Assembly: GCA_964538565.1 (NCBI GenBank)
Contig: CAZIGW010000154.1
Location: 1 to 24,047 of the forward strand
Length of the DNA: 24,047 bases
Direction: 5' to 3'
Source: CAYVBN01 sp964538565
GTDB taxonomy: Bacteria > Pseudomonadota > Alphaproteobacteria > Rhizobiales > Xanthobacteraceae
Position numbers and translations under genes: made by a program. Each line of letters starts with the position of its first letter. The first letter of the stretch is position 1. Shown here piece by piece: positions 7,734 to 13,974 of this stretch. The notes beneath the pieces are model-generated. The model was not told the DNA's origin and did not search any database. It saw only the letters and a program-made list of their open reading frames with translations.

Positions 7734-7794
7734 GTTTCCAGATCGGAAACGATCGCGGATCGTGCTAGTTCGGAAACGTTGCTGGAACGGAAAC
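7734..7794. promoter_or_regulatory. GGAAAC repeat cluster and 6-5-6 inverted repeat
   Basis: GTTTCCAGATCGGAAAC (7734-7750) is a 6-5-6 inverted repeat with the same geometry as the operator-like palindrome at 8262-8278. CGGAAAC occurs three times in direct orientation, at 7744-7750, 7771-7777 and 7788-7794. The outer ends, GGTTGTTTCC and GGAAACAACC, are also inverted to each other. The cluster lies just upstream of the minus-strand gene at 7714 and downstream of the repressor gene. It is most easily read as a protein-binding control region. Confidence 0.45.
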
Positions 7795-7866
7795 AACCCG
7801 CGAGCCGCGATGTTCGGCCGGGCGGGGAGCGCCGTTACCGATTCGGCAGGGGCCTGGCCGGATCGG

Positions 7867-8181
7867 TCAAGCTCGCTTGAGCAACCGTTCGACAATGTCG
7901 ACCGCGGTCTCGTGCAGGTCGTCCGGCGCGTTCCTCAAGAGGGCATCGACGCTGCGGCGCGCGGGAGGGCGCCAGAGCTCCTGCGGTTCGACATCAAGGG
8001 CCTCGGCCAAGGCCGCGATTTTCTCGGGATTGAGGCGATGCTGCTGGGTCCGCCAGCGCCAGACGCTGGTGCGATCGATGCCCAACCGATTGCCGACCTG
8101 CTCGTCGGAGAGGCCACGATGCTCCATCCACTCGCTGATGTAGAGATGCGCGCGGGCCCGGGAGCGGATTCTCGTTACCAT
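7867..8181 (-). CDS. Cro/C1-type helix-turn-helix regulator
   Basis: The 104-aa protein carries a Cro/C1-type helix-turn-helix at about residues 12-65: YISEWMEHRGLSDEQVGNRL, then GIDRTSVWRWRTQQHRLNPE, then KIAALAEALDVEPQELWRPP. The second block contains the recognition helix (DRTSVWRWR). The C-terminal 35 residues are helical and may dimerise it. ATG 8181 is preceded by TTAGGATC. It faces the plus-strand winged-helix gene across a 70-bp region, and the opposing promoter holds a perfect palindrome, which is the layout of a phage repressor gene. Its second codon overlaps another GGTAAC half-site, so autoregulation is possible. Confidence 0.88.
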   Translation of the reverse strand: MVTRIRSRARAHLYISEWMEHRGLSDEQVGNRLGIDRTSVWRWRTQQHRLNPEKIAALAEALDVEPQELWRPPARRSVDALLRNAPDDLHETAVDIVERLLKRA

Positions 8182-8251
8182 GCCGGCGATCCTAAGCCGC
8201 TGGACACCTTGCGTCGCCTAGCAGATCCTCGACAAGTTGGCAACATGGCTC

Positions 8252-8280
8252 TTGACAGGACGTTACCGAATTGGTAACAA
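8252..8280 (+). promoter_or_regulatory. Promoter with embedded palindromic operator
   Basis: TTGACA (8252-8257) and TAACAA (8275-8280) are separated by 17 bp, a good sigma-70-type promoter. The spacer and -10 box contain GTTACC-GAATT-GGTAAC (8262-8278), a perfect 6-5-6 inverted repeat. A repressor bound there would block polymerase. The divergent helix-turn-helix gene starts 71 bp away on the other strand and is the obvious candidate binder. Confidence 0.7.
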
Positions 8281-8346
8281 CGCCGCATGTCCGTATGTCG
8301 CGAGATTTCACTCGCCCGGCTCGACCGGAGCGCGCGATCAAACGCC

Positions 8347-8401
8347 CACCCCGCGAGGCGGGGTGCGCCGGGCCGGGAGCGGGGACCTTGTCCCCGCTCC
8401 C
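8347..8401 (+). promoter_or_regulatory. Two strong tandem hairpins in the leader of the winged-helix gene
   Basis: CACCCCGC-GAG-GCGGGGTG (8347-8365) has an 8-bp perfect stem. GGGAGCGGGGAC (8375-8386) pairs over 12 bp with GTCCCCGCTCCC (8390-8401) around CTT. Both lie between the promoter at 8252 and GTG 8448. There is no T-tract, so they are not simple terminators. A 54-codon frame (8287-8451) runs through them and its TGA overlaps the GTG start; it lacks an SD. Confidence 0.5.
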
Positions 8402-8447
8402 GAATTCCGGGATCCGCTTCGTCTGTCGATCGGCCCGGGGACGGACG

Positions 8448-9041
8448 GTGACTCCGCGCGGTCCGCGCGACGACCACGTGGTGATCCGGCTCGCCGACGA
8501 AGGCGTCCCGGTCGCGGCGATCGCGCGCGCGACCATGCGGCCGGCCGAGGAGTTGCGCCCGGTGATCGCCGAGGCGGTGAAGCGCGGTTATCTGGTCGCC
8601 ATGCCGGCATCCGATTGGCCGCCGGGTTCGCGCCGCGACACGCGTGTGCCGACCGTCGCGGCGATTCGCGTCGGCGAGCTTGGTGCCTTTGTGGGCGCCC
8701 TGCAGCGCAGCCTGCGATTGACGGCCGGGGAGGCGCGCTTCCTGGCGCTCCTCGTCCAGCGGGGAGAGGCCGCGCGTCCGACGCTGCATGCCGCCATCTC
8801 GGGCGACGAGCCGGAAAGCGATCCGAAAACCGTCGACATTCACGCGTCGCGGCTGCGCAAGAAGCTGCGCGCCTTCGGCATCGCCATCGAGACGATCTGG
8901 GGGCGGGGCTACGCGCTGAGCCCGGACGCCGTCCGCAGAATTCGTCTCGAGGTCGACCGTGCGACCCGATACGACATGGGTCCGGCGCAGCCGCGCGAGA
9001 AGGCGCCTGACTGCGCGGGCCTGCCGGCATGCGGCGGCTGA
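8448..9041 (+). CDS. Winged-helix DNA-binding protein (OmpR/CtrA-type effector domain)
   Basis: I favour GTG 8448, with GGGGACGGA upstream, because the alternative upstream frame (from TTG 8271) starts inside the promoter and is Pro/Arg-rich and unlike a protein. The 197-aa product has an N-terminal helix-turn-helix-like segment (IRLADEGVPVAAIARATMRP) and, at about residues 85-157, a response-regulator winged-helix domain: LRLTAGEARFLALL, TVDIHASRLRKKLRAFGI, and IETIWGRGYAL. There is no receiver domain, so it would not be controlled by phosphorylation. Proteins of this type are common in alphaproteobacterial prophage control regions. Its promoter carries the operator-like palindrome, so the divergent Cro/C1-type protein probably regulates it. 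Confidence 0.8.
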   Translation: MTPRGPRDDHVVIRLADEGVPVAAIARATMRPAEELRPVIAEAVKRGYLVAMPASDWPPGSRRDTRVPTVAAIRVGELGAFVGALQRSLRLTAGEARFLALLVQRGEAARPTLHAAISGDEPESDPKTVDIHASRLRKKLRAFGIAIETIWGRGYALSPDAVRRIRLEVDRATRYDMGPAQPREKAPDCAGLPACGG

Positions 9042-9199
9042 GCCCTTGCGCGAAGGCGTTTTCCGAACGGAATCGATCCCGGGACGCGCGGTGCGCGCAA
9101 AGGGCCGCGGCATGTGGAACAACGCACGCGCACTCGGCGCGACTTCGTTTACTCGCCTGCAACCTCGTCCACCTAATTCCCGACGGCCCGTTGCACTCC

Positions 9200-9221
9200 G
9201 CCTCCGCTCAACAGCGGAGGC
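9200..9221 (+). promoter_or_regulatory. Hairpin enclosing the ribosome binding site of the 9225 gene
   Basis: GCCTCCGCT (9200-9208) pairs perfectly with AGCGGAGGC (9213-9221) around CAAC. The SD GGAGG (9216-9220), 4 bp before ATG 9225, is entirely inside the 3' arm, so folding would hide it. A related hairpin (GGCCGCT at 14954-14960 pairing with AGCGGCC at 14969-14975) precedes the toxin gene. Confidence 0.6.
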
Positions 9222-9224
9222 TCC

Positions 9225-9764
9225 ATGTCCAAGCCAGGTCCGAAACGCCGGAAAGGTGATCGCTATCCGTCCGGCAAGCTCAAGCCGGAGGATCCGCCCG
9301 CCGTCGTCAGGCGCATGCTCGATCTCGCACGCGCCGGCGCGGCCGATCAGTTGCTCGCCACGCAGCTCGGCTGGTTGCGCGTGAACGGTTTGCTCGACGA
9401 CAGGCAGGTGACGGCCGGGATGCGGTTCGCCGCGATCGTCGGCCAGCACGACCGCGTCCACGGCTTGCCCCGTCGTTCGACGCCGGCGCTGTCGTACCAA
9501 CGCGGGTTCGGGGCCTTCGGCGCAGGCCGTGCGGAGTTCAACCCGGAAAGTCCCGACTATGACGCGGAAAAGATCGTGGCGATCATCGGTCGCTACGAAG
9601 AGGTCGTGGATGTGCTGCGCGGTCTCGATCCGTCCGGGAACACGCATCGATTGGTCGTCGCGGTCGCCGTGGAGGACCGCGCGCCCGAATGGAGCGAGCG
9701 CGCGCCGCTGGCGGCGGGTCTCGATGCCCTCGCGCGGTATTTCAAGCTTCCCCCCTCGGTTTGA
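9225..9764 (+). CDS. Phage-associated protein of unknown function
   Basis: The 179-aa protein begins MSKPGPKRRKGDRYPSGKLK, a basic N-terminus that I recall from short proteins in rhizobial prophage regions (the 'NGTRYPSGKLKP' type). It continues with QLLATQLGWLRVNGLLDDRQ, then VTAGMRFAAIVGQHDRVHGL, and ends with a helical domain (EEVVDVLRGLDPSG to ALARYFKLPPS). I know no assigned function. GGAGG is well placed but sequestered in a hairpin. It lies downstream of the winged-helix gene, same strand, with a 183-bp gap. It is probably part of an early or accessory phage operon. Confidence 0.72.
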   Translation: MSKPGPKRRKGDRYPSGKLKPEDPPAVVRRMLDLARAGAADQLLATQLGWLRVNGLLDDRQVTAGMRFAAIVGQHDRVHGLPRRSTPALSYQRGFGAFGAGRAEFNPESPDYDAEKIVAIIGRYEEVVDVLRGLDPSGNTHRLVVAVAVEDRAPEWSERAPLAAGLDALARYFKLPPSV

Positions 9765-9873
9765 GCGCACGGCGATCGGTAAGGCCGGATCCGGAAGACG
9801 GCGACGCGGGCGGTGGCCGGAACCTTCCATATAGAACCCGGTTGTCTGTCAACATCGAGCAAGGAACGCGTTC

Positions 9874-10380
9874 ATGAGCACCGGCGAGGACATGTTGATG
9901 AACTGGCTGCGCGATGCGCACGCCATGGAGGAGCAGGCCGAGCAGATGCTGAGCAGCCAGGCTCAGCGGATCGAGAACTATCCCGAGCTGAAAACGAAGA
10001 TCGAACAGCACCTGCGGGAAACGCGACGACAGGCGGATCTCCTGCGGCAATGCATCGAGCGCAAAGGCAGCAGTACGTCCGTCGTGAAGGATACGGCCGG
10101 CCGCGCCACGGCGTTGGCGCAGGGCCTGAGCGGACTGTTCGTCGGCGACGAGGTGGTGAAAGGATCGATGGCGAACTTCGCTTTCGAGGAAATGAAGATT
10201 GCGTCTTACAAGATCCTGATCGCGGCCGCCGAGGAATGCGGCGACAGCGAAACCAAGCGCGTCTGCGAAAGCATTCTGCACGAGGAAGAGGCCATCGCGG
10301 CCTGGCTCGACCAGAATCTGCCCGCCATCACGCGACAATATTTGGCGCGAGCGGAAAGCGGCGTCGCCGCCACGCACTAG
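9874..10380 (+). CDS. Ferritin-like DUF892 protein (YciE/YciF family)
   Basis: The 168-aa protein is a four-helix ferritin-like protein of the DUF892/YciF family. The family pattern is visible: an N-terminal LMNWLRDAHAMEEQAEQML, then HLRETRRQADLLRQCIER, the central FVGDEVVKGSMANFAFEEMK, and the final ILHEEEAIAAWLDQNL. Glu/His positions typical of a dinuclear metal site occur in each helix (E17/E20, H50/E53 and the C-terminal HEEE). YciF proteins are induced by stress, and their chemistry is not settled. AAGGA precedes ATG 9874. The gene is monocistronic with its own terminator at 10412 and looks like a host gene between phage-like ones. Confidence 0.9.
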   Translation: MSTGEDMLMNWLRDAHAMEEQAEQMLSSQAQRIENYPELKTKIEQHLRETRRQADLLRQCIERKGSSTSVVKDTAGRATALAQGLSGLFVGDEVVKGSMANFAFEEMKIASYKILIAAAEECGDSETKRVCESILHEEEAIAAWLDQNLPAITRQYLARAESGVAATH

Positions 10381-10411
10381 GCAGCCCCAGAGGCGCGCAG
10401 CCGGAGCGGAC

Positions 10412-10447
10412 AAGTCTCGCGGAAGCGAGCGCCTTCGCGGGACTTTT
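10412..10447 (+). terminator. Rho-independent terminator after the ferritin-like gene
   Basis: AAGTCTCGCG (10412-10421) pairs with CGCGGGACTT (10436-10445), with one G-U pair, an inner AAG/CTT extension and a TTTT tail. It lies 31 bp after the stop codon. Confidence 0.7.
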
Positions 10448-10652
10448 CGTCGCAAACGCGGGTCGCGACGGAACCCGGCGCTCAGGTCTCACCGTTCGAG
10501 GTCGGCCGCCTCCGTGGCGAGGCGGGCGTGTGCAAGGCGAGATGATCGTTTGGAACCTTTCCGGCTCTGATGGAATCAAAGCCGGGGCTCCAGGTTTTTG
10601 CCTTGACGCGTCTTCTTCACGCGAACCGATACTCACTTCGCTCGAAAACGCC

Positions 10653-10886
10653 CTAGCGTCCCCCCTGACCGGTGGTCGAGGGCGGATTGGCCGGGCGCGC
10701 GGGCGCACTCGCTGTTCCTTGCGTGTTGGTCCCAGGTCCCGTCGCGGTCGAGTTGCTTCCCGTCCTGTTTCCATACCCGAAGATGAACAGGGCGATGAGG
10801 ATCAACACGACGATGCCGGCGATCCATGCCCACGCATTCGATCGGTCGCCTCTCGGGGTGTTGAGCGGGTTTCTCGGATCAGACAT
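10653..10886 (-). CDS. Small single-pass membrane protein, unknown function
   Basis: The 77-aa protein starts at ATG 10886, with TGGAGG upstream. It has a short polar N-terminus (DPRNPLNTPRGDRSN), one transmembrane helix (WAWIAGIVVLILIALFIFG) and a Ser/Thr/Gly/Pro-rich tail of about 35 residues. Small proteins with a 'RSNAWAWIAGIVV' start are frequent in Rhizobiales; no function is known. A longer frame from 11063 adds an Arg/Cys-rich extension that looks non-coding. The low-complexity tail is probably periplasmic. The gene is divergent from the secreted protein gene at 11180, and the 293-bp gap holds only the repeat at 10971. Confidence 0.75.
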   Translation of the reverse strand: MSDPRNPLNTPRGDRSNAWAWIAGIVVLILIALFIFGYGNRTGSNSTATGPGTNTQGTASAPARPANPPSTTGQGGR

Positions 10887-10970
10887 CAAAACCTCCATGA
10901 CATTGGCGGCCAACTCGATACCCGCGGGGAAGGTTCCTGCCGTCGTGCGGCGACGGAAGATCCGATTTGC

Positions 10971-10988
10971 CGTACACGACGGTGTACG
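10971..10988. promoter_or_regulatory. Inverted repeat between two divergent genes
   Basis: CGTACAC-GACG-GTGTACG is a perfect 7-4-7 inverted repeat about 85 bp before the minus-strand membrane-protein gene and about 190 bp before the plus-strand secreted-protein gene. It could be a shared operator. No clear -35/-10 pair was identified around it. Confidence 0.35.
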
Positions 10989-11179
10989 CGTCACCGACGC
11001 GCCGCAATTCCCCCGCGTGCAATCCACGTGCTTCGCGTCGGACGCGACCGGTGCGAGGCGCATGGGCGCTCGTTCGTGGCGGAACCGCCGAATCCCGGAA
11101 CAAATAGAAGAGCCTCGAATTGCCTCGTCAGTCTGATCGACGCGGGTGGAGGACCAGAGACCTGGATGAGGAGAGTTCC

Positions 11180-12034
11180 ATGAACGAGAGGCGTGTTAAA
11201 CCCGTGGCGGCACAAGTCGCTGCTGCCGCTGCGATCGGTGCATTCGCGCTCGGCTTTGCGACTCCGTCGGAGGCTGCCGGACGGTACTATCACCGCCATG
11301 TCGGGCCGATCGGCGCGGCGGCTGCGGGCGTCGGACTCGCGGCCGGAGCGATTTTGGGAACAGCCGCCAACGCCGCCGCCTCGGTGTTCGACGGTGGCTA
11401 CTATGGCTATTACGGCTACGGGGACCCCTACGCGTACGATGCGGCGTATGCGTATGAGCCCTACGCCGATGTGTACGCCGCCGAGCCGGCGTATGCGGCA
11501 GAACCGGCGTATGCCGAGCCATACGCGGCCTACGGGGCGGCGCCGTGCAGTTGCGGCTACACCTCGGCCGCTTATGGCTATGCGTATGAGCCATCGTTCG
11601 GATACGCGACGGGGCCGAGCTACGGCTATTCGTACGACGCCGCGGCACCGAGCTACGGCTACGCCTACAACGACGCCGAACAGGCGTCCGAGCGGAGCTA
11701 CGTGAGGACGAACCGCAGCTCCGCCTATACGGGCGGGCGCCGCCACTACGCCACGCGCGCATCGTTCGAAACGAGCGAAGCGCGCGGCTACGTGGCGCCG
11801 CGGTCATCGCGCGTGTCGGCGAGAGCGTCGGTGGAACCGGAGGCCTCGGTCCGCGGCCGCACGCGCACGGAACTGCGACGCACGCGCAGCACGACGGGAG
11901 CACGCGCCGCGGCGGAGCCGCGGGGTTCGATGAGTGCCCGCGCGGCGGCCGGCCCCGGCGGCAATCAGGGCCAGTGCTTCGTCTCGACCGACAAGGACAA
12001 GGGCTTCGGCTACTACGGTGCCTGCAAGAAGTGA
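11180..12034 (+). CDS. Secreted Tyr/Ala-rich low-complexity protein
   Basis: ATG 11180 is preceded by GAGGAGAG; an upstream in-frame ATG at 11120 has no SD and adds 20 charged residues. The 284-aa product has a signal peptide (VAAAAAIGAFALGFATPSEA), a Gly/Ala segment (GAAAAGVGLAAGAILGTAAN), then a Tyr-rich region at about residues 70-175 built of short AYxxEPYA, PAYAAEPAYAE and PSYGYSY units. A basic Arg/Ser/Ala-rich region follows. The C-terminus QGQCFVSTDKDKGFGYYGAC is a motif seen at the end of many secreted Rhizobiales proteins. It is probably a structural or surface protein; no enzymatic motif is seen. Confidence 0.8.
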   Translation: MNERRVKPVAAQVAAAAAIGAFALGFATPSEAAGRYYHRHVGPIGAAAAGVGLAAGAILGTAANAAASVFDGGYYGYYGYGDPYAYDAAYAYEPYADVYAAEPAYAAEPAYAEPYAAYGAAPCSCGYTSAAYGYAYEPSFGYATGPSYGYSYDAAAPSYGYAYNDAEQASERSYVRTNRSSAYTGGRRHYATRASFETSEARGYVAPRSSRVSARASVEPEASVRGRTRTELRRTRSTTGARAAAEPRGSMSARAAAGPGGNQGQCFVSTDKDKGFGYYGACKK

Positions 12035-12060
12035 ACGGAAGCGTGACGCGGGGCGGCGCC

Positions 12061-12074
12061 GGTGACGCGTCACC
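12061..12074. repeat. 14-bp perfect palindrome after the Tyr-rich gene
   Basis: GGTGACGCGTCACC is a perfect palindrome 26 bp past the stop at 12034. There is no T-tract, so it is not a classical terminator. It lies just before the first copy of the phage intergenic module and may mark the edge of the phage-derived region. Confidence 0.35.
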
Positions 12075-12086
12075 CGTCCCAGTGTC

Positions 12087-12180
12087 GGTTTACTTCGATT
12101 TAACCCGGCAGGGCTAGGTTCCGAATTGTCATCGTCAAACTTCCAACGCCCGGGCGGCTTCCGCGCCGGGCGTTTTTGTT
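12087..12180 (+). repeat. Phage intergenic module, copy A (promoter-like block plus terminator)
   Basis: GGTTTAC (12087) is followed by AACCCGG, GGCTAGGTTCCGAATTGTC, then ATCGTC and a GC hairpin. TTTACT and GGCTAG are 17 bp apart, as a -35 and -10 would be. The hairpin AACGCCCGG (12145-12153) / CCGGGCGTT (12166-12174), with inner GCGG/CCGC, ends in TTTTTGTT. The same arrangement recurs at 14860, 19745 and 19955. Confidence 0.8.
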
Positions 12181-12620
12181 TGCTCGAGCCCTCGCCTGAA
12201 TTCTTTTCACCTCCCGGCAACGTCGGAAACGTCGGCAGCGAATGGCGGCGCGCCGTCGCGCGCGCCTGGGTCGTCCTCTCGACGGTACGACGCGTGGAAA
12301 CGAGCAGAGGGAAACCGTCGTGGCACACATGCTGTCATGACTGCGGAACAAAGCCCCCCGGCACCGGTTCAGGGAACTTCGTCCTTGACCATCAGCTGGC
12401 GTCTGCATTGAATCGACCGGGAGGTCTGCAGCGGCTTTATCCGCAGTTCTCAGGTGCAGTCTAGCTCGATGAACCGGCGCGCTTCGTTGAGGCGAACGGT
12501 GATGACTTTCGTCATGACACGGAGGTTGGGACGTCGTCGACTCCGAACGTCAAGACAACGCCATCGACAGACGTTCATTCGATCCGCCACCGCCGTTATG
12601 AGCCAGAAACGGAGTCCTCG
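12181..12620. other. 440 bp without a convincing gene
   Basis: Between copy A of the intergenic module and the first phage gene I see no reading frame with protein-like composition. A plus frame that starts in the module runs through the terminator and is rejected. The stretch may hold remains of a deleted gene or an early control region; nothing more can be supported. Confidence 0.5.
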
Positions 12621-12923
12621 ATGAAGAGAAGCGCGGAATGCGATCCTGATCCGTCGCATGTGCGGGAATCTCGCAGCGGTGCTACGACCCCAACCTTCCT
12701 CTATCATCCCGCAAAAGGCGCGCGAATTTTCGAGCTTGCGCCCGGCGAGGCGCCGCCGCCCGGCTGGCACGATACGCCTGCCGCTTTCGCAACACGGACC
12801 GAAGCGCAGGGCGGGCGCGGGACGCCGAGAAAAATTACGTTGAGCAAGAAGGGAGCGCGGCGGAGACCCGTGAAAGTGGACTCCGGCCGCGGGCCTGGTC
12901 GCGACGCGGCAGGTCCGCAATGA
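12621..12923 (+). CDS. Small phage protein of unknown function
   Basis: The 100-aa protein has a central block (FLYHPAKGARIFELAPGEAP, then PPGWHDTPAAF) resembling short phage proteins that carry a 'MYHxxxxARIFxxGExxPxGWxDSP' motif in rhizobial prophages; the function is unknown. The C-terminal 40 residues are basic and disordered. GGAG lies 10 bp before ATG 12621. Its TGA overlaps an ATG (12920) that opens the frame of the terminase-small-like gene, giving an ATGA overlap typical of phage gene packing. Confidence 0.65.
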   Translation: MKRSAECDPDPSHVRESRSGATTPTFLYHPAKGARIFELAPGEAPPPGWHDTPAAFATRTEAQGGRGTPRKITLSKKGARRRPVKVDSGRGPGRDAAGPQ

Positions 12924-13009
12924 CGCTCACGACCAGGGCGCCATGCTCCACGAAGACAAAGGCCAGGACGCCGCGCGCGAGTTCGACGACGAGACGCAGG
13001 AGCGCGGAC

Positions 13010-13327
13010 ATGCCGGCGGACGAGGCCGACGCCGCCGGCGGCGCGGCGGCGCAACGTCCCCGCCGAAACGAAGGCACGTTCGCCGATGAATTCCTGGCGG
13101 TTCTCCGCGCGGACTTCAGTGCCCACGGGAGGACGGCGGTCGCGCAATGCCGCGAAAAGGACCCCACGACGTACGTGAAGCTGGTTGCCTCGCTGCTGCC
13201 GAAGGCCACCCAGGACGAGCCCGACGAATTGAGCGATGAAGAGCGAAAACGGCGCATCCGCGCGCTCATCGACATGCTCGGGTTCGGCACGGGCGCTGCG
13301 CGAGCTGCAGACGCTGCTCGAAACTGA
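13010..13327 (+). CDS. Putative phage terminase small subunit-like protein
   Basis: I prefer ATG 13010, which has CAGGAG upstream; the same frame is open from ATG 12920, but those 30 residues are Thr/Arg/Ser-rich and look non-coding. From 13010 the product is 105 aa: an acidic/Ala linker, then FADEFLAVLRADFSAHGRTA, TYVKLVASLLPK, and ELSDEERKRRIRALIDMLGF. This pattern is found in small proteins directly before terminase large in rhizobial prophages and could serve as the DNA-recognition subunit. Its end overlaps the terminase large frame by about 90 bp, and homology-like residues (IDMLGF) sit close to the junction, so the 3' end may itself be shifted. A short overlapping frame at 12943-13089 (MLHEDKGQDAAREFDDETQE) has protein-like residues at its start only. 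Confidence 0.55.
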   Translation: MPADEADAAGGAAAQRPRRNEGTFADEFLAVLRADFSAHGRTAVAQCREKDPTTYVKLVASLLPKATQDEPDELSDEERKRRIRALIDMLGFGTGAARAADAARN

Positions 13328-13961
13328 GAAGCGCCGGCGCGAGCGCACCAGGCTCTTGCGCTACGCGCCCTATGCGAAGCAGCGGGCGTTCCATGCCGCC
13401 GGCGCAGTTCACCGCGAGCGGTTGCTGATGGCGGCGAACCAAGTGGAAAAGACGTGGTGCGGCGCGGCCGAGATGGCCTTCCACCTCACGGGTCGCTATC
13501 CGGACTGGTGGGCCGGCCGCCGTTTTCCTGGGCCGGTCCGCGCCTGGGCCGGATCGCAGACGCTCGAGGTGACGCGCGACGGCGTACAGCGCGTGCTCGT
13601 CGGCGAACCGCGTGACGAGGCGAGCTGGGGTACCGGCATGATCCCCGGCGACGACATCATCGACTGGTCGCGCCGGCGCAGCGCCACGGACGTGCTCGAC
13701 GGGCTCGCTGTGCGCCACGTCTGCGGCGGCACGTCGACGCTCGGGTTCAAGTCGTACGACCAGGGGCGGGCCAAGTGGCAGGCCGACACGCTCGACGCGG
13801 TCTGGTTCGACGAGGAGCCGCCGCCGGACGTCTATGGCGAGGGTCTCACCCGCACGAACGCGACGGGCGGCATCGTCTGGCTCACGTTCACACCGCTGCT
13901 CGGCATGTCGGAGGTCGTGCGCATGTTTCTCGATGGAGGCGGGGAGACGATCGACACATGA
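13236..13961 (+). CDS. Terminase large subunit, N-terminal ATPase half (frameshifted, Walker A altered)
   Basis: The 241-aa frame is the ATPase half of a P22-like packaging motor. From about residue 21 it reads ALRELQTLLETEKRRRERTR, PYAKQRAFHAAG, a Walker A region LLMAANQVEKTWCG (65-78), and a Walker B-like LDAVWFDEEPP, followed by motor motif III (GGIVWLTFTPL). Residue 71 is Glu where Walker A requires Gly (GKT); GAA differs from GGA by one transition. The frame stops at TGA 13961 after MFLDGGGETIDT. The nuclease half continues in another frame from about 13975, so the gene has suffered a frameshift between about 13930 and 13975. The start is uncertain: ATG 13236 overlaps the previous gene by 92 bp. 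An active packaging ATPase from this copy is unlikely. Confidence 0.85.
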   Translation: MKSENGASARSSTCSGSARALRELQTLLETEKRRRERTRLLRYAPYAKQRAFHAAGAVHRERLLMAANQVEKTWCGAAEMAFHLTGRYPDWWAGRRFPGPVRAWAGSQTLEVTRDGVQRVLVGEPRDEASWGTGMIPGDDIIDWSRRRSATDVLDGLAVRHVCGGTSTLGFKSYDQGRAKWQADTLDAVWFDEEPPPDVYGEGLTRTNATGGIVWLTFTPLLGMSEVVRMFLDGGGETIDT

Positions 13962-13974
13962 CGGTATCCTTGCG

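Noticed and set aside
7065..7895. 276-aa minus-strand frame overlapping the unknown gene at 7121-7714
   Set aside because: Arg/Pro-rich throughout. The 197-aa frame has better amino-acid patterning and an SD.
8175..9830. 551-aa minus-strand frame
   Set aside because: It is antisense to the winged-helix and 179-aa genes and spans their promoter; no domain is recognisable.
12126..12464. 112-aa plus-strand frame after the Tyr-rich gene
   Set aside because: It starts inside the repeated intergenic module, reads straight through a strong terminator and has no SD or protein-like pattern.
12943..13089. 48-aa frame starting MLHEDKGQDAAREF
   Set aside because: The first 25 residues look protein-like, but the rest is poly-Arg shadow. 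It may be a fragment of a lost gene; not firm enough to list as a gene.
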